From the NCBI GenBank assembly GCA_910593695.2, contig OU343053.1, positions 6,820,001 to 6,884,000 of the forward strand: DNA of 64,000 nucleotides, read 5' to 3'. Of the stretch, positions 53,657 through 64,000 are shown in pieces. Numbering within the stretch: the first letter of the stretch is position 1; each line of letters opens with the position of its first letter. The notes under the pieces are model-generated. The model had not been told where the DNA came from. It saw only the letters and a list, made by a program, of their open reading frames with translations, and ran no database searches. The DNA comes from Ocypus olens. Lineage: Eukaryota; Arthropoda; Insecta; Coleoptera; Staphylinidae. The position numbers and the translations under genes were made by a program.

Positions 53657-55894
53657 TAGAGATGGGAAAAACGGTTCATTGTCGGGAACGGTTCCGAACC
53701 GGTTCACTCACAGGAGTGAACCGGTTCCTTGGAGCGGTTCGCGGGTCTTTTCTACGGTTATATACCAAATTGTCAGAAATGAGTTCCAATCTTCCAATTA
53801 ATTTAAAAAAATATATAATAGGGGTATTCATAGTGTTTCCACATCTGCAATATATAAGTTAGCCATAAAAATTCCAGCCATAGATTTCTCGGCTACCAAA
53901 ATGGAGTGCGATTTCTAAATTTTATTCATGCAGACCCTTTCTGCGGGTGTATTTAGGAAATATAAACTGTCAAATAACCACGAAAATAAAAAATAAAGCA
54001 TCTAACAGCTTATTAAATCCACGGGTGGTGTTTAAAAAAATCGTAAGTCAAAAAGAGCATTGCAAAAAAATACGTTATTTTCCCAATGCCTTCGTGCAAT
54101 TATAAGCTGTCAAAAAGCCGTGACGATTTTTTCTTATATTTATTATTTAACATTTAACGGATATCCGTAGCTGGCCCATAAAATAAGGGCATTGGAAAAA
54201 AAAATGTCGAAATTTGACTTAAAGTTAATAAACATCAAGAGAAACGACTAATTTGGTAATTTTTGTAATTTGTAACAATGTCAAATTTAATTCAAGTTAA
54301 AAGACTTTATGAGTATTTAATGTTGAAATTTAACCTGACGTCAACAAGCGTTTGAAAAAAATACTAATTTTGACTTAAAGCCATTAAGTCTAAAAAAAAT
54401 GACAAATTTAATTCAAGTTAAAAAACCTTATGACAAATTAATGATAAGCGTTAAAATATAGACTAATCTAATTTTGACTTAAATTCGTTAAGCTTCTAGC
54501 AAAATGTCAAATTTGAGTTAACAGACGCTATGTGCAAATTAATGTCCAAATTTGACTTAAAGTCGATAAGCATAAAAAAAGACTAATTTTGACTTTAGAA
54601 AAAACATCAAATTTAGGTAAAGTTAAAAGACTTTATGTCCAAATTACTGTAAAAATTTGACTTAAAGTTGAAAAGTGTTAAGAAAGCAATACTCATTTTG
54701 ACATAAACCCTTAAACCTCTAGAAAAAATGTCAAATTTGGGTAGAATTAAGAGACGTTATTTGCAAATTAATGTCGAAATTTGACTTGGTCAACAAACTT
54801 TAAGAAAAATGACAAATTTTGTCTTAAAGTAGTTAAGTTTCTAGAAACAATGTAAAATTTGATTCAAATTAAAAGACTTGTCGAAATTTGACTTAACGTC
54901 AACAAGCGTTAAGAAAAATTTACTAATTTTGACTTAAAGCCAGCCTCTAGAAAAATGTCAAATTTGGGAGGAGTTAAGAACTTTATGTGCAAATTACTAT
55001 AGAAATTTGATAAGCGTAAAAAGAGACTAATTTTGACTTTAAATACGTTAAGCCTTTCTTATATATTCAGGCTATTTTTCATCTTTATTGTTTGTATTTA
55101 ATAAATCTGCAATAAGTGAAGTTGTCTCAAGTTAATTTTTTAAGCCTCTAGAAAAACGGTCAAATTTAATTAAAATTAAGAGACTTTATGTCCAAATTAC
55201 TGTCGAAATTTGACCTAAAGTTGAGAAGCGTTAAGAAAGCAAGACCAATTTTGACTCAAACCCTTAAGCCTCTAGAAAAAATGTCAAATTTGGATAGAAT
55301 AAACAGATTTTATGCACAAATTAATGTCGAAATTTGACTTAGTCAATAAACATCAAGAAAAACTACTAATCTTGACTTAAAGTCGTTGAGTTTCTAGAAG
55401 TTTCTCTAAGGTTAAACGACTTTATGTTCAAATTATTGTATAAATTTTACTTAAAGTTAACAAGCGTTAAGAAAAAAGACTAATTTTGATTTAAAGCCAT
55501 TAAGCCTCTAAAAAAGTGTTGACATGAAATCGTCCAACGGCCAAAAACTACTAATTTTGACTTAAAGTCGTTAAGTTTCTAAAAACAACGTCAAATTTAA
55601 TTCAAGTTAAAATACTTTATGACTATGGAATGTCAAAATTTGACTTAGTGACAACAAATTTTGACTTATAGCCGTTAATACCCTGGAAAAAATGTTGCAT
55701 TTGATTAAACGTTACCACATTCTCATTTAAAATTCAAAATTTAATTCTGGACTAAAAGAAATTCACGAGACCCGCATGAAGTTTCCGTAGATAACTTCAA
55801 GCGGTTCTCAACGGGAACGCCACCTGCACGAACTTCATGCGGTTCCTGGTATGAACTGCATGAAGTTACCGCGGAAACCGTCTGCTCACCTCTA
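53657..55894. mobile_element. non-autonomous hAT carrying a satellite, copy 2 (complete)
   Basis: The left end is TAGAGATGGGAAAAACGGTT and the right end CTCACCTCTA. A perfect 8-bp duplication, GTGATGGT, lies at 53649-53656 and 55895-55902. Length 2238 bp. The left 100 bp is dense in GGTTC/GAACC palindromes like copy 1, and the right end has 'gcatgaagttaccgcggaaac' repeats. Between lie about 350 bp unlike copy 1 and then the 122-bp satellite. The frame at 53662-53862 is within the terminal repeats and not a gene. Confidence 0.9.
54190..55720. repeat. 122-bp satellite inside hAT copy 2
   Basis: Same monomer as at 18351-19905: 'actaattttgacttaaagycgttaag', 'gacaaatttaattcaagttaaaa', 'gaaatttgacttaaagtyaacaagcgttaag'. 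Units are more diverged and have more deletions than in copy 1. A non-satellite patch of about 80 bp sits at 55055-55130. Confidence 0.85.
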
Positions 55895-55902
55895 GTGATG
55901 GT

Positions 55903-56840
55903 GTTTACTTGTATCCGATAATTAATTCACGAAGAGCTAATTGGGTTAAAATCAATCGTGTGTGTAGCAATGATTTTTTTAAAATTTATTTCCAATTAGT
56001 TTGAAATACTTTCAATAAGGGACTGAATTAATGCCTAATTGGAATTGTGAAATCTTGTTATGTTTACAGAAAGTAAATTCGTTTCCTCTTGGATTAATTC
56101 TAATGATCTGATAATCAAGACGATAATCAAAACGATTGTTATAAAAAAAAACATGACGAGTAAACTTTTTTTTTAATTATTTTAATGTAACAAGTACAAA
56201 AAATATTTTCATTAAAGACTCGACTCTTTCGTCATCTGGTCCTTAAACTATTTGCGTACATGATGCAACAAGCATTTTGTTTACGCGAGTACTCCAAATC
56301 AGTGTTTCTCAACCTTTTTTTACACGTGGCCCTCAAAAGAAATTCATTACTATACTATGGCGATGCATGTCACGGGGGGGGGGGGGGGGGGTCGTTGCTC
56401 GGTGGAAAAAAAACCGCCCTCGTGACTTCCAGCTAGCTCTTGGAGAAACACGAAGGATGGGGTGGAGGCAGAAATAGTCTGATTGACGCGATATCAATCG
56501 CTATTATTTACACACGGAGTTACCCTCGGTAAATCGGCGCACAGCGGGTAGAGTAATCTTTATTGTGTAGTTACTGGCAGCTGTACTTCTTATTTATCTT
56601 ATTATCTCGTTTGGAAAATTCAATGACGCGGAATTTACGTTAATATTGAAAAGGAGAGATAATTAGCTCATAAAATGCAAATTTGGATAATTACGCATTT
56701 GTTAAGACGCGTAGATAAACTAAGCGCCAATAACAACCATGACCCCCTTCTCTCTGTACAAAATTAAATGCATTTTCTCATTACTTTATTTTCGAAAAAT
56801 AATCACACACTGGGAATTTAGATGGTACGGGATAGTACCG
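55903..56840. other. mostly unique DNA with a hAT-like end and an 18-G run
   Basis: CAGTGTTTCTCAACCTTTTT at 56300 is a typical hAT terminus. 'cttggagaaacacga' near 56440 might be its weak counterpart, but I see no duplication. G runs uninterrupted at 56374-56391 (18 G). The frame at 56277-56477 crosses the G run and is not credible. Confidence 0.4.
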
Positions 56841-58700
56841 AGAAAAAGTTTCAAGTCGATGGCAATTGCTTTCATAATTTTTTCAGGTCATAAAATGCCG
56901 TAAAATTTCTACAATCGTACGATTTGTTTGCAAGGGATTATCTCGAAATTTAGGGATTGAGTGTTCGTGAGTTTTTGCAGAAATATATTTTTGATTGCGT
57001 TCTGAGGAAATTTGAAAATTTGTTTAAAAAATTGTTTTTTATATTTGTTTCAGGCCGTATGAATGCCTTAAAGAATTTCTACAATCTTCGCTTTGTTTCC
57101 AAAGGATTATTTCGAAATCTAGGGATGGAGTGTTTGCAGATTTTTGCAGAAAAATAAGTACCACTGCGTTTTGAACAAATTTCAAACCATCCAAGTCGAT
57201 GGCAATTGTTTTTATATTTTTTTCAAGCCGTGTGAATGCTTTAAAAAATTTCTACAATCACACGTTTTGTTCCCGAGTGAATATTTCAAAATCTACAGAT
57301 GGAGTGTTTGTGGATTTTTGCAGAAAAATAATTATGACTGCGTTTTGAACAAATTTAAAAAAGTTCCAAGTCGATGGCAATTGTTTTTATATTTTTTTCA
57401 AGCCGTGTGAATGCTTTAAAAAATTTCTGCAATCGCACGCTTTGTTTCAGAGTGATTATTTCGAAATCTAGGGATGGAGTGTTTGTGGATTTTTGCACAA
57501 AAATAATTATGACTGCGTTTTGAACAAATTTAAAAAAGTTCCAAGTCGATGGCAATTGTTTTTATATTTTTTTCAAGCCGTGTGAATGCTTTAAAAAATG
57601 TCTGCTATCGCACGCTTTGTTTCCGAGTGATTATTTCAAAATCTAGGGATGGAGTGTTTGTGGATTTTTGCTGAAAATAATTATGACTGCGTTTTGAACA
57701 AATTTAAAAAAGTTCCAAGTCGATGGCAATTGTTTTTTTATAATTTTTCAGGCCGTGTGAATGCTTTAAAAAAATTCTAGAATCTTACGCTGGGTTCCCA
57801 AGTGATTATTTCGAAATCTAGGGATTGAGTGTTTGTGGATTTTTGCAGAAAAATAATTATGACTGCGTTTTGAACAAATTTAAAAAAGTTCCAAGTCGAT
57901 GGCAAGTGTTTTTATATTTTTTTCAGGCCCTGTGAATGCTTCAAAAAATTTCTACAATCTTACGCTTTATTCCCAAGTGATTATTTCGAAATCTAGGGAT
58001 GGAGTGTTTGTGGATTTTTGCAGAAAAATAATTATGACTGCGTCTTGAACAAATTTAAAAAAGTTTCAAGTCGATGGAAATTGTTTTTATATTTTTTTCA
58101 GGCCGTGTGAATACTTTAAAAAATTTCTACAAACTTACGCTTTGTTCCCGAGTGATTATTTCGAAATCTAGGGATGGGGTGTTTGTGGATTTTTGCTGAA
58201 AAATAATTATGACTGCGTTTTGAACAGATTTAAGAAAAGTTCCAAGTCGATGGCAATTGTTTTTATATTTTTTTCAGGCCGTGTGAATGCTTTAAAAAAT
58301 TTCTACAATCTCACGCTTTGTTCCCGAGTGATTATTTCGAAATCTAGGGATGGAGTGTTTGTAGATTTTAGCAAAAAAAAAATCATTACTGCGGTTTAGA
58401 CAAATTTGAAAAGTTCCAAGTCGATGGCAATGATTTTGATATTTTTTAGGTTTAAAAAAAAATCAACAATCTTACGCTTTGTTCCCAAGGGATTATTTCG
58501 AAATCTAGGATAGTGTTTGTAGCTTTTAATAAAAAAATTATTATTTGTGCGTTTTCAACAAATTTAAAAAGTTCCAAGTCGATAGAGTTTTGCTTTTATA
58601 GTTTTGTTGACGAGTATTTTCAACCTTGCACTCTGTTCACGTGATGTTATTTCGAAATCTAGATAAGAGTATTTGTAGGCTTTTGCAGAAATTTTTAGTA
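56841..58700. repeat. 175-bp satellite array
   Basis: The landmark AAGTCGATGGCAA recurs at 57193, 57368, 57543, 57717, 57893 and 58068, steps of 174-176 bp. About ten units in all, the central ones nearly identical and the outer ones decayed. Small frames (56957-57410, 58193-58399) such as those with 'SRWQLFLYFF' repeat once per monomer and are not genes. Confidence 0.95.
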
Positions 58701-59520
58701 AATCTTGAAAATTGCAATTGTTACGTATTTCGACTTGAAGGAGTTAATTAACTTTTGCAAAAATCCTTCGGGATTTAAATAACAATCAAAACAAGAGATA
58801 TTAAAAAAAAAGATATTTACGTGATGGTAAGCGAAATAAATGGTAATTTTGTTAGTTTACAATTCAATAAAGTGTTTTATTATTACTCCCTATTTCCTTC
58901 AGAAATATATTATCGGGATGATAAATAGTGCCGGATTCATGCTCTTGATCCTCTACAAGCATATTGGGAATTAATGAGCATGCAAACGTTCATAAATTTT
59001 TCGCCTTTAGCGGAAAAGCTCGCTGATGAAATATTGCCAGGGAAGGAAAATTGAAACTAATAGAGCAGGCCATTTAATCTGATTTTATCGTCGTATATCG
59101 CGTTTACGTTCCGCTGTTCTATTTCTATTTAGCGGCTTCGTTCGTTACACCATAAATCTCATAATTGGATAAACTTTAACGAGTAATTATGGCCTTATTG
59201 ATTGTTTAATTAAATAGGTTCTTGTACATTCTTCGTTAAGGTTTTATTAAATACTCAACATCTTGTTAAACAATTTGTTATATCGAACAGTTTAGTACAG
59301 TGATTTATGTAGTGAGAAATAAAGAGGGGTGTTTTATGTAAAAATAAAGTTGCAAATGTTGCTCTTTTGAATGAACCTGCCTGGATACGCTACTACTTCT
59401 ATGCCGGTGAGATACTCAACCTTTGTTATCATAATCGTAAACTCTAGTATTTATCCAAATATACTAAATGTACTTAACATAACACTGCATATATAATTGG
59501 ACCTACTATGTACTAATATG
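58701..59520. other. unique DNA, no confident gene
   Basis: A plus-strand open stretch at about 58930-59055 reads with ALDPLQAYWELMSMQTFINF and LAEKLADEILPGKEN. It looks protein-like but is only 41 codons long and has no clear start. Otherwise nothing. Confidence 0.3.
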
Positions 59521-59639
59521 TATGTTGATGAATACTAGCCAACACGAGATGTTATTACGGTGTAAGTTAATTGAATTTAGAGGGAAGTCCATCTCCCATG
59601 GGACTCATCACTGTTGCCTGATTGTCCACACCTGCATGA

Positions 59640-59790
59640 TAAATTTACCCGTTGCAACAAGGCCCCGACTTAATTCCATCATAATTATATTGCCCCTGCG
59701 GGCAACATCCCTTAAATTATTCGCAAACTTCTGAATTACACAGATGACGTCTTGCAACATGAGATAAGCGAATGGATTACGCAAACTGCA
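59640..59790 (-). CDS. candidate internal exon
   Basis: On the minus strand an acceptor-like AATTACTGCTGCAG precedes LRNPFAYLMLQDVICVIQKF, ANNLRDVARRGNIIMMELSR and GLVATGKFIMQ, followed by CAG|GTGTGG as a possible donor. The peptide is well balanced, helical and free of low complexity, and the codons look coding. It overlaps a plus-strand frame (59752-60057), and only one of the two can be real. Family unknown. Confidence 0.3.
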
Positions 59791-60057
59791 GCAGTAATTG
59801 CGTTGAGAATTTTTGCTCTCCGGAGCAAGAGAAGGGATATTCATTATGGAGGTCTAGCGCGAAGTGTAAAAATTCCAGTGAGACGTTTAAGTTATGACCG
59901 TCTTGTAACTAGACGTATAAATAAATTGAAAATTCTTCGAGCCCTGCCCGAGAATTACCGGTTTAAGCCGGGATTACAGCAGTTTGTGTTCGTGCCACGG
60001 AGCTGCGAAACGAAAGAGTTGGGAATGGAGGGATTCAAAAGTAAATTTATTCTATAG
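59752..60057 (+). CDS. orphan 101-aa frame
   Basis: Open from MQHEISEWITQTAAVIALRI to GMEGFKSKFIL. Basic (KLKILRALPENYRFKPG, RRINK), no motif known to me. The first third overlaps the minus-strand candidate exon at 59640-59790. Length alone is not significant, so confidence is low. Confidence 0.2.
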   Translation: MQHEISEWITQTAAVIALRIFALRSKRRDIHYGGLARSVKIPVRRLSYDRLVTRRINKLKILRALPENYRFKPGLQQFVFVPRSCETKELGMEGFKSKFIL

Positions 60058-61467
60058 AATTTAGACTTTACTTCTAATATAGTATACACAGGTAATTAAA
60101 CTCATCAAGTTAAATTGCTTGAGTACTTTAATTGAAAGGGTGGAGCTTTATTCAAAACCCATTTTTCGGTATGAATGGGAAATTTATCACGGAAAAGATG
60201 AAAGATTTGAAAATTAACTTCTAGTAGAGCTATTTACATTAAGTAAAAACTCTTCTATTTTTCGAATCGCTTCTGGTTCTATATATTTTAAATACAGCCA
60301 TCTTAAGGCACGATTCAAGCTTCCACTAATCATAGTGAAAACGTGTACAAGTCACAGGAGTAAAGAACTTAATCAGCTACCGGATTAATAACCAATACAC
60401 TTGAAAATTAAACTCGTTTTGAAAACTTCGTTACACCACTATACAGGGTGCATTTATCTCTAAACCTGAGCAACGTGGCAAAAAATATTTCAGATAAAAG
60501 ATGTAGAGTTCGGAGGGGGTACATATGCTGGTGACCTTAAAATGACCTTGACGGTAATTTTCAAGGTCAAACGAAGGTCAACTTTGATTTTTCGAATAAA
60601 ACCCCCTATTTTTAATTGCGGAATCGTATTCTGCGGGAAAACATACAAACTTTTGTAGGAAACTTTTTTTAAAATGCTTTTTTTAAGAGTTTTTCACGAA
60701 TTTTATCCGTCGTGTTGTTTGAAATCTTGTATGAATATAGGCTGTGATTTATGCATTACTCTCATATAACCTCATAAGGAATTCCAAAAATAATTGGTGA
60801 AGGTAATACGTTTCAGTCTTTTTCTCAGCTTGGCCTGGAGAAATCGCTTCTCCTTTATTAAAAAATATTGACGGAAATAAATTTAACATTCTTAATACAA
60901 GACTACTATTTCGAAAAAGAAACGTGATATTCCGTTAAAAAGCAGTTTTCAAACAATAGGAGTACGACAATTTAGAGTTTAGTTTAGATCTATGAAGAGG
61001 CTTTCTGTTGAAGTAAAACTTATTAAGTAATTTTTAACAATAACCGTTCAGACAGAAAATAGTATATTACAGAATAAGTCATGAGAGTTCTCCATTTTTC
61101 AACGAGAGAAACAGTGTAAACACGAGCACTAGCGAGTTTCTAGCTGTGTTGCTATGGAGATTAATGACAACAAGCAATTTATTTTCTTTAGAAGTGAAGG
61201 AAGTATCTATTTCTCCACTGATGTATTTACAAACTTCACAAGTGATGCAAACTTCAATTTTCATTTCTAAATTGAGTGATGCATGTGACATTTTCGAAGG
61301 TAACGGTGGAAAAAATTCAATTATTATGAGTATGTTTTTTTTTTGATGTGTTGCAATACTGTGAATTTTATTTTGCAAAAAAGGAGTACAAAGATAAAGA
61401 AAATAAATAAGTAAATAAATAATTTAATAGAAAATAAAAGCAAAGTTTTCAATTAGTTAGTGGACAG
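60058..61467. other. mostly unique DNA with a MITE end and AGGTCA sites
   Basis: A TA-CAGGGTGCAT end lies at 60442, followed by CAAGGTCA-type half-sites at 60530-60592 (TGACCT twice, then AAGGTCA twice). Opposed frames at 61079-61378 (minus, 99 codons) and 61146-61346 (plus) cover the same DNA and neither has a known motif. Confidence 0.4.
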
Positions 61468-61554
61468 TAGGGATGGACGATATTTCACGTACCTGTGATT
61501 TTTCACTAGTATTGAAAAAATCACAGGTCGTTACTGTTACTAATAGGCAAATTT
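61468..61554 (+). mobile_element. hAT-like left terminus before two arrays
   Basis: TAGGGATGGACGATATTTCA resembles the TAGAGATGGG/CAGGGATGGGCGATA class of hAT ends. The preceding 8 bp, GTGGACAG (61460-61467), would be the target duplication. A hairpin, ACCTGTGATTTTT with AAAAATCACAGGT, lies at 61489-61529. No right end is inside the window. Confidence 0.45.
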
Positions 61555-61885
61555 CATTGCTACTTAAAATCACTGCTACTTAAAATCTCTGCTACTTAAA
61601 ATCACCGCTGCTTAAAATCACTGCTACTTTAAATCACTGCTACTTTAAATCACTGCTACCTTAAATCACTGCTACTTTAAATCACTGCTACTTTAAATCA
61701 CTGCTATTTTAAATCACTGCTACTTTAAATCACTGATAATTAAAATAACAGCTACTTTAAATCACTGCTACCTTAAATCACTGCTACTTTAAATCACTTC
61801 TACTTTAAATCACTGCTACTTTAAATCACTGCTACTTAAAATTACTGATAATTAAAATCACTGCTACTTTAAATCACAGCTACAA
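61555..61885. repeat. 15-bp minisatellite
   Basis: About 21 units of AAATCACTGCTACTT with few changes (CTGATAATT and CTGCTACCT variants). The variants are spaced regularly, hinting at a longer block of several units. Confidence 0.95.
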
Positions 61886-64000
61886 AAATTTTCAAAAATC
61901 CATATCTCTATTAAAAAATTTTGATTTTACAAAAACCAAATTGATTTTGAATAAGCGATACTTCGACCATTGAGGATGATTTTTTTATGGAATTTTTCCT
62001 GCATTTTTTATATTTTTTTCAGTGATGTTGGTTCAGGTGCACAAAAAATTTAAAAAAATTCAAAAATCTATATTTCTTCTATTGAAAATTGTTGAATTCA
62101 CAAAAACCAAATTTATTTTTATTAAGCGATAGTTCAGCCATTGAGGATGATTTTTTCATGGAATTTTTCCTGCGTTTTTTATATTTTTTCTGAGATGTTT
62201 TTGTTCAGGTGCTCAAAAAATTAAAACAAAATTTTTGAAAAATTCATATCTCTATTGAAAATTTTTTGAATTTACAAAAACCAAATTGTTTTTAAATAAG
62301 CGATACTTTTGCCATTAAAGAAAAAAAATTATGGAATTTTTTCTGAATGTTTTATATTTTCTTTTGCGATTGTTGAATTCACAAAAACCAAATTTATTTT
62401 TCTTAAGCGATAGTTCAGCCATTGAGGATGATTTTTTCATGGAATTTTTCCTGCGTTTTTTATATTTTTTCTGAGGTATTTTTGTTCAGGTGCTCAAAAA
62501 ATTAAAACAAAAATTTTGAAAAATCCATATCTCTGTTAAAAATTATTGAATTTACAAAATACAAATTGATTTTGAATAAGCGATACTTCGGCCATTAAGG
62601 ATGATTTTTTTATAAAAATTTTCCTGCGTTTTTTATATTTTTCTTGCGATGTTTTTGTTCAGGTGCTCAAAAAATAAAATAAAATTCAAAAATCCATATT
62701 TCTTCTATTGAAAATTATTGAATTCACAAAAGTAAAATTGATTTTTAATAAACTACATTTCGGCCATTGAGGATGATTTTTTTATGGATTTTTTCCTGCG
62801 TTTTTTATATTTTTTCTGCGATGTTTTTGTTCAGGTGCTCAAAAAATTAAAACAAAAATTTTCAAAAATCCATATTTCAATTAAAAATTGTTGAATTTAC
62901 AAAAACCGAATTTATTTTAAATAAGCGATGCTTTAGCATTTATATTTTTTTCTGCCATGTTTTTGTTCAAGTGCTCAAAAAATTCAAACAAAAATTTTCA
63001 AAAATCCATATCACTATTGAAAATTGTTGAATTTACAAAAAACAAACAGATTTTTAATAAGCGATATTTCGGCCATTGAGGATGATTTTTTTATGGAATT
63101 TTTCCTGCGTTTTTTATATTTTTTCTGCGATGTTTTTGTTCAATTGCTCAAAAAATTCAAACAAAAATTTTCAAAAATCCATATCTCTATTGAAAATTGT
63201 TTAATTTACAAAAACCAAATAAACTTTAAATAAGCGATACTTCGGCTATTGAGGATGATTTTTTTATGGAATTTTTCCTGCGTTTTTTATATTTTTTCTG
63301 CGATGTTTTTGTTCAAGTGCTCAAAAAATTCAAACAAAAATTTTCAGAAATCCATATCTCTATTGAAAATTGTTGAATTTACAAAAACCAAATAGATTTT
63401 GAATAAGCGATACTTCGGCCATTGAGGATAATTTTTTTATGGAATTTTTCCTGCGTTTTTTATATTTTTTCTGCGATGTTTTTGTTCAAGTGCTCAAAAA
63501 ATTAAAACAAAATTTTTTAAAAATTCATATCTCTATTGAAAATTGTTGAATTTACAAAAACCAAATAGATTTTGAATAAGCGATACTTCGGCTATTGAGG
63601 ATGATTTTTTTATGGAATTTTTCCTGCGTTTTTTATATTTTTTTCTGCGATGTTTTTGTTGAAGTGCTCAAAAAATTGAAATAAAAATTTTCAAAAATCC
63701 ATACCTCTATTGAAAATTGTTGAATTTACAAAAACTAAATAGGTTTTGAATAAGCGATACTTCGGCCATTGAGGATGATTTTTTTTATGGAATTTTTCCT
63801 GCGCTTTTTATATTTTTTCTGCGATGTTTTTGTTCAAGTGCTCAAAAAATTCAAACAAAAATTTTCAAAAATTCATATCTCTATTGAAAATTGTTGAATT
63901 TACAAAAACTAAATAGGTTTTGAATAAGCGATACTTCGGCCATTAAGGATGATTTTTTTATGGAATTTTTCCTGCGCTTTTTATATTTTTTCTGCGATGT
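61886..64000. repeat. 172-bp satellite, runs off the window
   Basis: The landmark GCCATTGAGGATGATTTTTT recurs with steps of 171-174 bp (61967, 62138; later 63073, 63246, 63419, 63592, 63766, 63939). About twelve units. The first few are diverged, with a broken unit near 62280-62400 and another near 62940; those after 63000 are nearly identical. The frame at 63024-63233 is a repeat artefact. The array continues past the right edge. Confidence 0.95.

Noticed and set aside
56374..56391. 18-G run as a G-quadruplex regulatory site
   Set aside because: A single homopolymer run in unannotated DNA; length may also be a sequencing artefact, and nothing nearby suggests a gene.
56957..57555. Frames with repeated SRWQLFLYFF-type peptide
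   Set aside because: The peptide recurs once per 175-bp satellite unit in shifting frames, so it is a by-product of the array.
61555..61885. CRISPR-like array
   Set aside because: The repeats are 15 bp with no spacers and lie in eukaryotic DNA; it is a minisatellite.

Overview
The window looks like AT-rich nuclear DNA of an arthropod, most likely an insect. The main evidence is a 552-bp array of TTAGG-type pentamers mixed with TTGGG, and remnants of insect-type transposons: Tc1, mariner, hAT, PIF/Harbinger, non-LTR LINEs and a tRNA-derived SINE. There are no operons or other prokaryotic features. I could not recognise any intact host protein-coding gene. Only a handful of orphan open frames or candidate exons stand out from the repeats, and I do not name the species.

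Layout. 1-3.4 kb: unique DNA, a degenerate array of about 165 bp period and a fragment of a dispersed repeat that I call RF1. 3.4-6.0 kb: a 23-bp-based satellite that grades into 159-bp units. 6.0-6.8 kb: an inverted dimer of a Tc1/mariner-type element. 8.3-11.4 kb: a 255-282-bp satellite interrupted by a foldback MITE. 12.1 kb: a hammerhead ribozyme motif. 13-15.3 kb: a satellite with 929-bp higher-order structure. 16.3-21.0 kb: a four-deep nest of transposons (Tc1 < PIF/Harbinger-like with a MADF frame < hAT carrying a 122-bp satellite < RF1). 22-24 kb: a transposon-type pseudogene with an intron, then a LINE 3' remnant. 25.6-28.5 kb: two decayed hAT transposases. 28.8-29.4 kb: a mariner remnant. 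30.2 kb: an orphan frame. 31.4-36.9 kb: a dispersed repeat holding a MITE and a dead LINE that itself contains a precise 267-bp insertion. 37-41 kb: an HTH remnant, a CpG-rich island that may be a promoter or first exon, a palindromic MITE and RF1 nested in RF1. 41-43.6 kb: a satellite with 841-bp higher-order structure. 46-48.3 kb: a pyrimidine-rich array and the telomere-like array. 48.6-49.6 kb: an orphan 179-aa frame between two hairpins. 49.8-53.2 kb: a mariner-like element, a TA-flanked MITE and a SINE. 53.66-55.89 kb: a second, complete copy of the satellite-bearing hAT. 56.8-58.7 kb: a 175-bp satellite. 61.47-64 kb: a hAT-like terminus followed by a 15-bp array and a 172-bp satellite that runs off the window.

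What links these. Tandem arrays make up roughly one third of the window, and several are physically tied to transposons. The 122-bp satellite lies inside two hAT copies, each bounded by a perfect 8-bp target duplication. The 159-bp satellite shares about 20 bp with the adjoining inverted-dimer element. The 15-bp and 172-bp arrays start just inside a third hAT-like end. The most notable points are the hammerhead motif, the four-level nest whose duplications let each insertion be undone on paper, and the recurring satellite-inside-hAT arrangement.
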